Source of the DNA: Peptococcaceae bacterium 1109
GTDB lineage: Bacteria; Bacillota; Limnochordia; Darwinibacteriales; Darwinibacteriaceae
Length of the DNA stretch: 64,000 bases
Reading direction: 5' to 3'
Assembly (NCBI GenBank): GCA_001028815.1
Contig: LDJB01000002.1
Span: 124,001-188,000 of the forward strand
In this document: in pieces, positions 16,961-25,656 of the stretch
Numbering within the stretch: position 1 is the first letter of the stretch
How the letters are laid out: every line of letters begins with the position of its first letter
The notes under the pieces: model-generated
Told to the model about the DNA's origin: nothing
Databases searched by the model: none
The model's input: the letters and a program-made list of their open reading frames with translations, nothing else
Translations under genes and position numbers: made by a program

Positions 16961-17539
16961 CTACTGCAAATCTCCCGCAAGGCCAATAGCCTCAGCGCAT
17001 TTCTGCATTCCCTTGATAGTCTCCTGAATCACCTCATCAAGCTCCATCCCCAGACGTTCGCAGCCCTTGCGGATCACGTCCCGGTCAACCCCGGCGGCAA
17101 AGGAAGGCTGCTTGAATTTCTTCTTCACTGACTTTACTTCCAGGTCTAAAACGCTCTTCGAGGGGCGCATCAGGCACACCGCGTTGATCAAGCCCGTGAG
17201 TTCATCAATGGCGTAAAGGGTCTTCTCCATGAGCGTTAAGGGTTCCACATCTGTACAGATCTCATACCCGTGGCTCATGATCGCCCGGATAAACTCTGGA
17301 TCCACGTCCCGGGCAGCCAAGATTTCCCCTGTCTTGTGACAGTGCTCCTCAGGATACTGCTGGTAATCCAGGTCGTGCAGGAGTCCCACTGCTCCCCACT
17401 CCTCAGGATCTTCCCCAAAGAGCTCAGCGAAGTGGCGCATCACTCCTTCCACCGCGAGGGCATGCTTTAGAAGCGCCTCCGACTGAGTGTACTCTGTGAG
17501 GATTTCCCATGCTTGTTCCCGGTTTGGTTTGAATGCCAT
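16961..17539 (-). CDS. HD-domain hydrolase
   Basis: 192 residues. H26 (LLKHALAVEGVM), H55-D56 (GLLHDLDYQQ) and a later E/D-rich helix YAIDELTGLINAV form the metal-binding HD signature; phosphohydrolase activity is expected. The ATG at 17539 is eight bases after GGGAGG. The frame extends upstream to 18079 but that extension is merely the antisense of the membrane-protein gene at 17673. It is transcribed alone, divergently from that gene. Substrate unknown. Confidence 0.85.
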   Translation of the reverse strand: MAFKPNREQAWEILTEYTQSEALLKHALAVEGVMRHFAELFGEDPEEWGAVGLLHDLDYQQYPEEHCHKTGEILAARDVDPEFIRAIMSHGYEICTDVEPLTLMEKTLYAIDELTGLINAVCLMRPSKSVLDLEVKSVKKKFKQPSFAAGVDRDVIRKGCERLGMELDEVIQETIKGMQKCAEAIGLAGDLQ

Positions 17540-17672
17540 AATCATTCCCTCCCAGCTGCATATAACTGGATTATAACACAGCATCGGCCTAAAGGCGGAG
17601 GCGCTTTCAACCCCCCGTGGGATTGGCACGGACACATTATTTGGTAGAATGATAGTGAAAGGAGTGAGCTTC

Positions 17673-18116
17673 GTGCGTGAAGATAACTTGATACCCATTC
17701 TAATCATTGGTTTAGGCAGTTTCTTGCTGCTGCGAAACCTAGGCCTGATCCCCGTCATCAGCTGGGGCGTGATCTGGCCCTTAGCCTTAATCGCACTGGG
17801 CATCTGGGTGCTTGCCAAAGGCGTCCATGGTCCCCGGGAGAAAGAAGTCATTGTGGACGGTAAACGTGTAATAACTGTGGAGGAGGAGCCAGCCGTGCTG
17901 AAGCTTATTGCAGGGATAGTAGTAGCTGTCACCTTTGGGTTGGTAGCACTAATCATCTTCGGGTTTGTTGCGCCCTTTGCCCTTTTCTTGATTCCCCTTT
18001 TGCCTTTGGTGCTGTTTTTCCGCCTAGGCGTTGCGTTCTTGAAGTTGTTGTTTTCCTTTACCCTCTTTGGCGCACCCATCCTCTTGATTCTGCTGATCTT
18101 AGGTTTGCTGCTTTAA
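17673..18116 (+). CDS. Small membrane protein (LiaF/DUF5668-like transmembrane domain)
   Basis: 147 residues. A GTG at 17673 follows AAAGGAG by eight bases and starts REDNLIPILIIGLGSFLLL, with the LLLRNLGLIPVI-W-VIWPLALIALG pattern typical of the N-terminal membrane unit of LiaF-like proteins. A short polar loop (REKEVIVDGKRVITVEEEP) is followed by two or three very hydrophobic helices to the end. An ATG at 17649 is an alternative start. Envelope-stress sensing is known for LiaF, but this protein lacks the LiaF C-terminal domain, so no role is assigned. Confidence 0.7.
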   Translation: MREDNLIPILIIGLGSFLLLRNLGLIPVISWGVIWPLALIALGIWVLAKGVHGPREKEVIVDGKRVITVEEEPAVLKLIAGIVVAVTFGLVALIIFGFVAPFALFLIPLLPLVLFFRLGVAFLKLLFSFTLFGAPILLILLILGLLL

Positions 18117-18173
18117 AGGAAACAAAGGGAAAAGCTGGGAACCGCCGAATAATACAGTATCACATTGAAGGAG

Positions 18174-19649
18174 ATGGATGCTTTGGCGAATGTCCCACTT
18201 CCCCGCACTAGTCCTGAAAGCCAGGGACTTTGTTCCCAGGCCGTCTTGGACTTTCTAGATGATATTGCCCAACAAGAACTGGAGCTCCACAGCCTCATGA
18301 TTCTCCGCAATGGTAATGTAATCGCGGAAGGCTGGTGGAGCCCCTACGCGCCTCATCTGAATCACAGCCTGTATTCCTTGAGCAAGAGCTTTACCGCCAC
18401 CGCCATCGGAATGGCAGTGGACGAAGGCCTTCTCAGCATTGACGACCGGGTCATTGACTACTTCCCCGAAAAGCTCCCTGCCCATCTCGATGAACGTTGG
18501 CGCAGCCTGACCATCAAACACCTGCTCACCATGACTACGGGCCACAGCGAGGATCCCACTAACGAGGTGTTGAGCACCCCCCATGGGGATTGGGTAAGGG
18601 CGTTCTTCGCCTGCCCCTTGGAAAAGGAACCTGGCAGCATCTTTGTCTACAACACTGCCGCAACCTACATGCTCTCTGCTATCCTCCAGAAGATCACAGG
18701 GGAAAAACTCATCGACTACCTCCGTCCCCGCCTGTTCCAACCCTTAGGAATTGCCAACCCCACTTGGTGGGAGTGCCCCCAGGGAATAAGCACTGGCGGC
18801 TTTGGACTAAACATCACCACCGAGGATATTGCGAAGTTTGGACTCTTGTTCCTGAACAAAGGCAAGTGGAACGGGGCTCAACTAGTTAGTGCAGAATGGG
18901 TGGAGCAAGCCTCCAGCCCCCAGGTGTCTAACTTCGTGGATGATCCCGCATCGGACTGGCAGCAAGGTTACGGCTACCAGATGTGGATGTGCCGCCACGG
19001 TGCCTACCGGGGCGATGGGGCCTTTGGCCAGTACTGTGTGGTAATGCCAGAGCAACAGGCAGTAATTGCCATTACCGCAGGTATCGGGGAGATGCAGCCG
19101 GTGCTCACAAGTCTTTGGGAGCATATCCTGCCCCAGTTCGGCGAGGTGCTTCCAGAGGATCCGGAGCTGCATCAAAGGCTTAAGGAGCGCCTGGAAAACC
19201 TCAGCTTGCCCATGCTGCCCGGCGTGTGGAACGAAGCGGCAGCAGCGCAGATCTCTGGCAAGTGCTACGAGATGGAGCCCAATGACCTGGGTCTCACTAG
19301 TTTAGAGTTTGCTGCGGAGGATAGAGAAATCCGCATCACCGCATATCTTGAAGGGGCACCCATTCAGCTAAGAGGAGGATTCGGAAGCTACATCCCGCAG
19401 GACGTGGCCACTAAGGGATCAGGGGAGGCCATAGCATGGCGTTTAGGCGGCCAAGGCCCGTGCCTGATCTGTGCCACCTGGGAAGATGATCAGAAGCTAG
19501 TTGTCCTGTCCCGCTTTGTGGAAACACCTTTCTCCCGGACCGCAATCCTGAAGTTTGCCGGTGATGAGCTCACCCTTGAGCTTTCACAAAACTGCAGTTT
19601 CGGCCCGACGGAGCATCCGCCCATCAAGGGCCGCCTAAGGAGGAGTTGA
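18174..19649 (+). CDS. Serine hydrolase of the beta-lactamase class C family
   Basis: 491 residues from the ATG at 18174 (GAAGGAG upstream; a TTG at 18183 would be better spaced). The serine is S68 in SLSKSF (S-x-x-K with K71), followed by HLLTMTTGHSED and PGSIFVYNTAATYMLSAIL, typical of esterase/DD-peptidase-type members. The first 370 residues are the catalytic domain; the rest resembles the small beta-barrel found after it in several family members. No signal peptide is seen, so it is probably cytoplasmic. One base separates it from the nitroreductase gene, so the two are co-transcribed. Substrate unknown. Confidence 0.86.
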   Translation: MDALANVPLPRTSPESQGLCSQAVLDFLDDIAQQELELHSLMILRNGNVIAEGWWSPYAPHLNHSLYSLSKSFTATAIGMAVDEGLLSIDDRVIDYFPEKLPAHLDERWRSLTIKHLLTMTTGHSEDPTNEVLSTPHGDWVRAFFACPLEKEPGSIFVYNTAATYMLSAILQKITGEKLIDYLRPRLFQPLGIANPTWWECPQGISTGGFGLNITTEDIAKFGLLFLNKGKWNGAQLVSAEWVEQASSPQVSNFVDDPASDWQQGYGYQMWMCRHGAYRGDGAFGQYCVVMPEQQAVIAITAGIGEMQPVLTSLWEHILPQFGEVLPEDPELHQRLKERLENLSLPMLPGVWNEAAAAQISGKCYEMEPNDLGLTSLEFAAEDREIRITAYLEGAPIQLRGGFGSYIPQDVATKGSGEAIAWRLGGQGPCLICATWEDDQKLVVLSRFVETPFSRTAILKFAGDELTLELSQNCSFGPTEHPPIKGRLRRS

Positions 19650-19650
19650 T

Positions 19651-20226
19651 GTGCTGGAGAACTTGGTGGAAAAGAGCCGCAGTTTTCGGAGGTTCGACCA
19701 GGCCGACCGTGTTCCTCCAGAGCTGCTCAGGTACTTAGTGGGCCTTGCCCGCCTCACCCCATCAGCCAGCAATCGCCAGCCTCTCCGCTATATCCTAGTA
19801 TCCAGCCCAGAGGCCTGCGCCAAGGTTTTTCCCTGCCTCGCCTGGGCAGGCTTCCTTACCGATTGGCCAGGGCCCAGCGAAGGGGAACGCCCCACAGGCT
19901 ACATCGTAATTTTGAGCGACATCTCCCTTAACCCTAAAGCTGATGTGGATGTGGGAATCGCGGCCCAAACCATGCTCTTAGGCGCCGCGGAAAAGGGCTA
20001 TGGGGGATGCATGATTGGGTCCATCAAGCGGCAGTGCCTCCGGGGAGCCTTGGAGATCCCAGAAAACCACGACATTGAACTGGTCATTGCCCTGGGCAAG
20101 CCTCAGGAAAGGGTGCGTATTGAGGAAGTAGGCCCAGAAGGGGATACCCGCTACTGGCGGGATAAGGACGGGGTCCACTACGTCCCCAAGCGCAGCATCG
20201 AACAGCTTATTATCTCCGAAGTATAA
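19651..20226 (+). CDS. Nitroreductase-family FMN oxidoreductase
   Basis: 191 residues. RSFRRFDQADRVPPELL at the start and LARLTPSASNRQPLRYILV near residue 30-48 bind FMN in this family; GAAEKGYGGCMIGSIKR near 110 is the second conserved region. GTG start at 19651 with AGGAGG in front. It directly follows the serine hydrolase gene and is ended by a hairpin terminator. These enzymes reduce nitro-compounds, quinones or other acceptors with NAD(P)H; the natural substrate is unknown. Confidence 0.86.
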   Translation: MLENLVEKSRSFRRFDQADRVPPELLRYLVGLARLTPSASNRQPLRYILVSSPEACAKVFPCLAWAGFLTDWPGPSEGERPTGYIVILSDISLNPKADVDVGIAAQTMLLGAAEKGYGGCMIGSIKRQCLRGALEIPENHDIELVIALGKPQERVRIEEVGPEGDTRYWRDKDGVHYVPKRSIEQLIISEV

Positions 20227-20233
20227 AACAAAC

Positions 20234-20268
20234 AAAGCCGGGCAAACCCTTGGGGTCTGCCCGGCTTT
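20234..20268. terminator. Bidirectional terminator between nitroreductase and ilvE
   Basis: Eleven-base stem AAAGCCGGGCA (20234-20244) with TGCCCGGCTTT (20258-20268), followed by CTTTG on the plus strand and by TTTGTTTG on the minus strand. It lies between convergent genes. Confidence 0.8.
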
Positions 20269-20277
20269 CTTTGCAGC

Positions 20278-21339
20278 TTAGACTTCCTCTGTCCAGCCAA
20301 ACTCATCGGTAAGGCGCCCTGTCTGAATACCAGTGAGGGTATCATAGAGCTTTCGCGACAGCTCACCGATCTCGTTGGCGTTGATGGTAATGGCCCGGTC
20401 TCCCCACGCGAGTTGCCCTATAGGGGAGATTACTGCGGCGGTGCCGGTGCCGAAAGCTTCCTTTAGGGTGCCTTCCGAGTGGGCATGAAACACCTCATTG
20501 ATAGTAATCTTCCGCTCCGTTACCCGCACTCCCCAACTCTGGAGCAGTTCCAACACGGAACGGCGAGTGATGCCTGGAAGGATCGAGCCGCTCAGCTCAG
20601 GAGTTGCCACCTCGTCACCGAAGTGGAAGAAGACGTTCATAGCCCCAACCTCTTCCACATAGCGCCGCTCAAGAGCATCTAGCCACAGTACTTGGGCGTG
20701 CCCACCCGCCTGGGCAGCTCGCTGCGCCTTAAGCCCAGAGGCATAGTTCCCCGCAGCCTTGGCTTCCCCAGTGCCGCCCCGCACAGCCCGCACATATTCC
20801 GGCTCCACATAGATGCTTACCGGATTGATGCCTTGGGGATAGTAAGATCCCACTGGCGACAGGATAATCAAGAACTTGTACGTCCGGGCAGGATGCACCC
20901 CTAAGATGGTATCTGTGGCAAAGATAAAGGGACGAATGTATAGGGATGTCCCTGGGGCGCTCGGGACCCAGTCACGCTCCACATCTACCAGCTGCTTCAT
21001 GGCCTTTAACACAAACTCCGGGTCAACCTTGGGGATGCACATCCGTTCATTGCTGCGGTTGAGGCGTTCCAGATTGAGCCAAGGGCGGAACAGAAGTACC
21101 CGTCCATCCACGGCCCGGAAGGCCTTCATCCCCTCAAACACAGCCTGAGCGTAGTGGAACACTGCAGTGGCCGGGTCTAATTCGAGCGGCCCATATGGCA
21201 CGATGCAGGGGTTGTGCCAGCCCTGTTCTGGATTGTAGTCCATCATAAACATGTGGTCTGTGAATACTTGGCCGAATCCCAGCTTGGTGCCATCAGGCTT
21301 AGCTTTGGGTGCCGTCGTGAGCCGAACGGCGATCTCCAT
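20278..21339 (-). CDS. ilvE: Branched-chain amino acid aminotransferase
   Basis: 353-residue class IV PLP aminotransferase, the last step of valine, leucine and isoleucine synthesis or the first of their breakdown. FHYAQAVFEGMKAFRA near residue 62-77, RPWLNLERLNRSNERM near 85-100 and GTGEAKAAGNYASGL near 190-204 (the PLP lysine) are diagnostic, as is the C-terminal EAFGTGTAAVISPIG. The length fits the eukaryote-like BCAT group. The ATG at 21339 follows GGGGGAA. It lies 140 bp after the lyase gene and may be transcribed with it from the T-box promoter, although the spacer is AT-rich and could hold its own promoter. Confidence 0.93.
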   Translation of the reverse strand: MEIAVRLTTAPKAKPDGTKLGFGQVFTDHMFMMDYNPEQGWHNPCIVPYGPLELDPATAVFHYAQAVFEGMKAFRAVDGRVLLFRPWLNLERLNRSNERMCIPKVDPEFVLKAMKQLVDVERDWVPSAPGTSLYIRPFIFATDTILGVHPARTYKFLIILSPVGSYYPQGINPVSIYVEPEYVRAVRGGTGEAKAAGNYASGLKAQRAAQAGGHAQVLWLDALERRYVEEVGAMNVFFHFGDEVATPELSGSILPGITRRSVLELLQSWGVRVTERKITINEVFHAHSEGTLKEAFGTGTAAVISPIGQLAWGDRAITINANEIGELSRKLYDTLTGIQTGRLTDEFGWTEEV

Positions 21340-21479
21340 AGGCGGATTCCCCCTCCGCGTTTGTGAATTTTTTCTTAATACCTTATTGAGTTACCGCGAA
21401 TATAATAATTCGTGTTGATGTATGCATTTCCTGCTTTCCTCTGGAAAAAGCCGCGGTGAGCATCCACCAAAACCCCTAA

Positions 21480-22931
21480 CTAGAGGGTGCTGTAAGCTAG
21501 GCTTTCCTGGAGTGCCCTTCCCAGGCGGGCAGGCCAGTCGCCTATAGGTGCCAAACGCCCCAGGAAAAACCGCAAAGTCTCAGGCTCCTCCACAAACTCC
21601 AAGCCCTCCACCAGGCCGCGGTTTTCATACAGCCAGGCGATGCGGTCAACCGCGTACTTCACTTGCGAGAGGGTAAACACTCGCCGAGGCAGGGCTAAGC
21701 GCAAGAGCTCCATATCCGCTAGAGGCTCGGTCCCATCAGGATGACGCTGCTCCGACATGGTCCCCCGCTCCATCCCTCGAATGCCGCTCACAATGTACAA
21801 CGCCGCTGCAAGGGCGCCAGCAGGGTAGTGGTTTTGGGGCACATGATCCAGGAAACGCCGGGCATCAAGGTGACAGCCAAGCCCCCCTGGGGGAGTGACA
21901 ACAGGCACTCCCCGTTTCTGCAGCTCCTCCACCATGTAGGCGATAAAGAGGGGCCCCTGGCTGATCATATCCTCATCCAGCGTTTCCTCAAGGCCCACCC
22001 GAAGGGCCTCCATCTCCCGAACACTCATCCCGCCATAAGTTAAGAACCCTTCAAAGAGGGGCAGCATTTCCTTGAGGCCCGCTGCCACCTTGCCTTCGCT
22101 GGTACAGATCCCACCGCCTCTGGCGCAGCCCAGCTTGCGCGCGGAGAAGTAGATTACATCGCTGCTTTGCGCGATTCTCCCCACGATCTCCCCGATGGAC
22201 ATGTCTCGGCATGCCTCTTCCCGCACCTTTATGAAGTAGAGGTTATCTGCAAGGAGGCTGGCATCCAGGACTAACAGTACGCCAAACTCCCGGCACAGAT
22301 GATGCACCGCTTCCAGGTTAGCGAGGCTAAAAGGCTGCCCGCCGATGAGGTTCGTCCCTGCCTCCATGCGCACGAAGGCGATGTTCTCCGCTCCCTTGTC
22401 CTCCAAGAGCCTCCGGAGAGCTTCCACATCCATATTCCCCTTAAAGGGGCAGGTGCTTTCAGGGTCCAGCGCTTCCTCGTGGGGAAGTTCCACTACTACG
22501 CCGCCCATGCGCACGATGTGCGCCTTGGTTGTGGTAAAGTGATAATTCATCGGCACCAGCTGCCCCGGCCGAACCAAGAGCTGTGCCAAGAGATGTTCGC
22601 AGGCCCGCCCTTGGTGTGCGGGGATGAAGTGATCCTTATGGAATATCTTTCCGCAAGTTTCCTCTAACCTTGTGAAGGTGGCGGAACCTGCGTAACTGTC
22701 ATCAGCCACCATCATGGCAGCGAGCTGATGGTCGCTCATCGCGTTGGTGCCACTGTCCGTGAGCATATCCAAGAACACTTGGGAGTTATTCAGTAAGAAA
22801 GTGTTGTAGCCCGCGGACGCAATCGCCGCCAAGCGCTCATCGAGGGGCGGCAGGTGGAGCTTCTGGAGAATCTTCACCTTGTGCATTTCCACGGGGATCT
22901 GTTCCCCTGAGAAAAACTGAATGTTAGTCAT
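21480..22931 (-). CDS. Tryptophanase / beta-eliminating lyase family protein
   Basis: 483-residue PLP enzyme of the tryptophanase/tyrosine phenol-lyase group, which splits an aromatic amino acid to pyruvate, ammonia and the ring compound (or runs in reverse). Recognisable are GYNTFLLNNSQVFLDMLTDSGTNAMSD near residues 40-68, ALLARPG-type HQGRACEHLL near 104-113, MEAGTNLIGGQPFSLANL near 210-227 and the PLP-lysine region YFSARKLGCARGGG near 268. The last differs from classical TnaA/Tpl, so substrate choice is open. GGAGGG precedes the ATG at 22931. A T-box leader controls it, which is unexpected for a purely catabolic enzyme. Confidence 0.82.
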   Translation of the reverse strand: MTNIQFFSGEQIPVEMHKVKILQKLHLPPLDERLAAIASAGYNTFLLNNSQVFLDMLTDSGTNAMSDHQLAAMMVADDSYAGSATFTRLEETCGKIFHKDHFIPAHQGRACEHLLAQLLVRPGQLVPMNYHFTTTKAHIVRMGGVVVELPHEEALDPESTCPFKGNMDVEALRRLLEDKGAENIAFVRMEAGTNLIGGQPFSLANLEAVHHLCREFGVLLVLDASLLADNLYFIKVREEACRDMSIGEIVGRIAQSSDVIYFSARKLGCARGGGICTSEGKVAAGLKEMLPLFEGFLTYGGMSVREMEALRVGLEETLDEDMISQGPLFIAYMVEELQKRGVPVVTPPGGLGCHLDARRFLDHVPQNHYPAGALAAALYIVSGIRGMERGTMSEQRHPDGTEPLADMELLRLALPRRVFTLSQVKYAVDRIAWLYENRGLVEGLEFVEEPETLRFFLGRLAPIGDWPARLGRALQESLAYSTL

Positions 22932-22955
22932 GGGTATCCCTCCATTTTTTTGAAT

Positions 22956-23215
22956 AAAAAAAAGCCGCCCTGCTGCACAGGACGACTAATAGCCGCGGTA
23001 CCACCTGAGTTGATTCCATAAGGAACCCTCTCTTAGGGAGCCATCACTCCCGCAGCCGTTAACGCCGGCATACGGCAAGGCCTACTGTAAGTTCAGCCCG
23101 CAACTCAAGGGTGTATTTCCACCGCTCTTGGCTGCCAAGTCCCACCACCCCTTGGCTCTCTGTAAGCCGCTGATCGGCGTACTTCTCCCTGTCATCGTCT
23201 TTCAGTCAAATATAT
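22956..23215 (-). ncRNA. T-box riboswitch leader
   Basis: The minus strand contains the invariant T-box sequence GGTGGTACCGCGG (22993-23005), which pairs with the acceptor end of uncharged tRNA. It is preceded by a typical Stem I beginning AAAGACGATGACAGGGAGAAG near 23200-23180 with a GCCAAG/CTTGGC apical helix. A terminator helix GTCGTCCTG/CAGGGCGGC (22986-22964) and eight T (22963-22956) follow. The specifier region reads GGTGGAAATACACC (around 23112-23125): by position it is GTG (Val, 23122-23120) or, one base on, TGG (Trp, 23121-23119). It lies upstream of the tryptophanase-type gene and, further down, ilvE. This and the promoter at 23223 fill the 327-bp gap. Confidence 0.93.
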
Positions 23216-23222
23216 TGCTTCT

Positions 23223-23251
23223 ATTCTACATCTCCGCAAAGGAAATGTCAA
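23223..23251 (-). promoter_or_regulatory. Promoter of the T-box transcript
   Basis: A perfect -35 TTGACA (23251-23246), 17-base spacer and -10 TAGAAT (23228-23223) on the minus strand. Transcription would start near 23215, matching the 5' end of Stem I. Confidence 0.75.
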
Positions 23252-23258
23252 AGGAAAT

Positions 23259-24707
23259 TTATCCAAAGTAGATAGGATTTGTAATCAGCACCGGAGCCGC
23301 ATCGGGAGTACTGCGGTGCACCTGTACCCTGAGCCAATCTAGGTGTGCGGGGATGGGAATCACCTTCTCCTCTCCCCGGTATCCCAGCGTCCGCTGGACG
23401 ACTGTCCCGTTGCCGATCAGGCGCAGTTCATACCCATCGCTGCCCAATCCGTCCACGCTGATCACCAGTTCCCGCTGTTCCCCTTCATAGAGAGGCACTG
23501 TTTCCCCGATAGTGTATGCGCTTCCCCGCGCGGTCCTCACCTTCAGCTCTGCCAAGGGGCCTATGGAAACCTGCACCGCCCCACGCTTGAGGGCTGCGAG
23601 TATTTCCTTTTCGGAACATGCCCGGGCACAGACATAGGTGTTAGGCGCATCGGCCTCATCCAGCTGCTCTAAGCGGTGGAGATCCCGGGCGCCAACCCCG
23701 GTGATGCGGTAACCCTTGTTCAACAGCTCATCCCACCATGTGAGGGCCCGCCAGTTAGGAATAGCTGTCTTCTGCCACGAACCTGACCAGATTTCTAAAA
23801 GGTCGACCTGGGAAAGATCCGCATTGGCGTACTCCCACTCACAGCCGGTACAGAAGGGGTCCCCCACTGTAAAGGGGTGAGCTATGCTCACAAGTCCCCC
23901 CTGCCTGTGGACGGCTGCTATTTTTTCCTTGAGGTTATCTTCTCTTTTCGCCCGCCAGTCCACGTACTCCCGGATGCCTACGGCCACGGCATGGCCGTGA
24001 AAGGTGGTCCACTCCAGGCCAGGGATGACCAGGGGGTTGAAGTTTTCCCGAGGTATATCGCTGTGGGCTGCGATGGTGTTGTGGTCAGAGAGCACCATGA
24101 AGTCTAGCCGCCTCTCCTTGATTGCCTCCCGTACTTCCGCAAGGGACGCCCTCCCATCGCTGTGGTTCGTGTGGGAATGCATTTCCCCAGCAAACCACTG
24201 GGGGCTTTCGCTGCCCAACACTTCCACTTCCAAGACCGCCTCTACCTCTTTGGAGAGGAGGGCATGGACCTCCAACTCGATGGTCCACTGGCCCGGCTCC
24301 AGCCCGCCCCCGAGGAAGCCTCTGCTCAGGCTGCCTCCAACTTCCGTCCACTTCCCAAAGTACTGCGGGGAATCCCACCGTCCCCGGAAGGCACCAGCAG
24401 GGTCGTAGAGGGAGAAGTTTAGCAAGTTGCGAAGGGGCAAGAAACGCTCCACATCCTGGGCAACTTCCATCCAAAACGCCTTAACCGCTGGGGGAATACT
24501 AGGATCGCCTTCGCAGTCCTGCGCGTAAGATGCGATCTTCGCCCGCATCAGCTCCCGCCCAAGCTCCAAATCGTCCACCTTCATGGGGGAGTAGGTAAAC
24601 CGCATCCGCAGAGATGCGGCCCCAGGTGGCACCTCGATGGGAATGGGGATCAGGGTTTTGGTGTCGCTAGGATGAAGTTTGATCACCTTTTGGAATTCCC
24701 GGCGCAT
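23259..24707 (-). CDS. CehA/McbA-family PHP-type metallohydrolase
   Basis: 482 residues. The central PHP domain has GEMHSHTNHSDGRASLAEV near residues 187-205, FMVLSDHNTIAAHSD near 218-232, PGLEWTTFHGHAVAVG near 242-257 and a late GARDLH, which supply the histidine/aspartate metal ligands. About 185 residues before it form a beta-rich domain and about 100 after it another beta-sandwich-like region, as in CehA-type proteins (carbaryl hydrolase and relatives). No signal peptide is visible. AAGGAGG precedes the ATG at 24707. It follows the Nup-type importer genes by 16 bases, so it may be co-transcribed and act on a phosphoester or nucleoside-like compound; this is inference. Confidence 0.82.
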   Translation of the reverse strand: MRREFQKVIKLHPSDTKTLIPIPIEVPPGAASLRMRFTYSPMKVDDLELGRELMRAKIASYAQDCEGDPSIPPAVKAFWMEVAQDVERFLPLRNLLNFSLYDPAGAFRGRWDSPQYFGKWTEVGGSLSRGFLGGGLEPGQWTIELEVHALLSKEVEAVLEVEVLGSESPQWFAGEMHSHTNHSDGRASLAEVREAIKERRLDFMVLSDHNTIAAHSDIPRENFNPLVIPGLEWTTFHGHAVAVGIREYVDWRAKREDNLKEKIAAVHRQGGLVSIAHPFTVGDPFCTGCEWEYANADLSQVDLLEIWSGSWQKTAIPNWRALTWWDELLNKGYRITGVGARDLHRLEQLDEADAPNTYVCARACSEKEILAALKRGAVQVSIGPLAELKVRTARGSAYTIGETVPLYEGEQRELVISVDGLGSDGYELRLIGNGTVVQRTLGYRGEEKVIPIPAHLDWLRVQVHRSTPDAAPVLITNPIYFG

Positions 24708-24723
24708 GGTGTTGCCTCCTTGC

Positions 24724-25656
24724 CTATCCTTCCTTCACATAGGGTTCGCCGGAAGCCTTCGGAGCCACTGCCCGCCCAATGAGGCCCACGAGAGCCACCA
24801 TGGTAAGGATATACGGCAGCATTTGCACGAACTGGGTTGGTATCCCGATTTCCTGGAGGCGCATCTGCAAGGCGTCCGCGTAGCCGAAGAACAGGCACGC
24901 GCCAAGAGCCCCAAGGGGATTCCACTTCCCAAAGATCATCGCGGCAAGGGCAATAAACCCCCGCCCCGCAGTCATGCCTTCTACGAATCGGCTGAGGTGG
25001 GCAACGGACAAATACGCTCCTCCGACTCCTGCTAAGGCACCGCTGAGGGTCACTGCAACGTAGCGAGTCTTGTAGACGTTAATCCCTACGCTGTCTGCGG
25101 CCCCGGGATGTTCTCCCACAGACCGGAGCCTGAGCCCCCACACGGTTTTAAAGATCACGATATGGGCCCCCACCACAATCAGCAAAGCCAAGTAGACCAT
25201 GGGGTTTTGCTTGCCGATGACAGGCCCAATCAGGGGAATCTTGGAAATCAGGGGCAACTCCACATCGGCGATGCGGGGTACCGCAGGGGATACTCCCGCC
25301 ATGTTGAAAATGAGGCGCTGCAGGTATACAGTGAGGCCGCCCGCGAAAATGTTAATCGCGGTACCGCTCACCACTTGATTTGCCCTGTACTTAATGGATG
25401 CGATGCCGTGGATAAATCCCATCAAAGCACCGGCAAGCAAAGCACCCAAAACCCCAAGCCAAGCAGACCCCGTAGAGTAAGAGACTGCCACTGCGGTAAA
25501 GGCACCGATGAGCATCATGCCTTCCAACCCGATATTTACCACACCGCTCCGTTCGGAAAAGATACCTCCCACCGCGGTAAAGAGCAGGGGGGTGGCCATG
25601 CGGAGGGTAGCCGCCAATACAGTGGTGTTTACAAGCAGTTTAATGATGTCCCACAT
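24724..25656 (-). CDS. ABC transporter permease (BMP/nucleoside type, NupQ-like)
   Basis: 310-residue inner-membrane permease of the BPD_transp_2 family, with about eight to nine helices. Marker segments are TPLLFTAVGGIFSERSGVVNIGLEGMML near residues 23-50 and SVGEHPGAADSVGINVYKTRY near 187-207, both typical of the YufQ/RbsC-like permeases that pair with BMP-type binding proteins. GGGGGAA precedes the ATG at 25656, which overlaps no other gene; the partner permease stops at 25657. Likely substrates are nucleosides, by family. Confidence 0.9.
   Translation of the reverse strand: MWDIIKLLVNTTVLAATLRMATPLLFTAVGGIFSERSGVVNIGLEGMMLIGAFTAVAVSYSTGSAWLGVLGALLAGALMGFIHGIASIKYRANQVVSGTAINIFAGGLTVYLQRLIFNMAGVSPAVPRIADVELPLISKIPLIGPVIGKQNPMVYLALLIVVGAHIVIFKTVWGLRLRSVGEHPGAADSVGINVYKTRYVAVTLSGALAGVGGAYLSVAHLSRFVEGMTAGRGFIALAAMIFGKWNPLGALGACLFFGYADALQMRLQEIGIPTQFVQMLPYILTMVALVGLIGRAVAPKASGEPYVKEG

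Noticed and set aside
17540-18079. N-terminal extension of the HD-domain protein
   Set aside because: The added sequence is lysine/threonine-rich antisense of the membrane protein at 17673; the ribosome site supports 17539.
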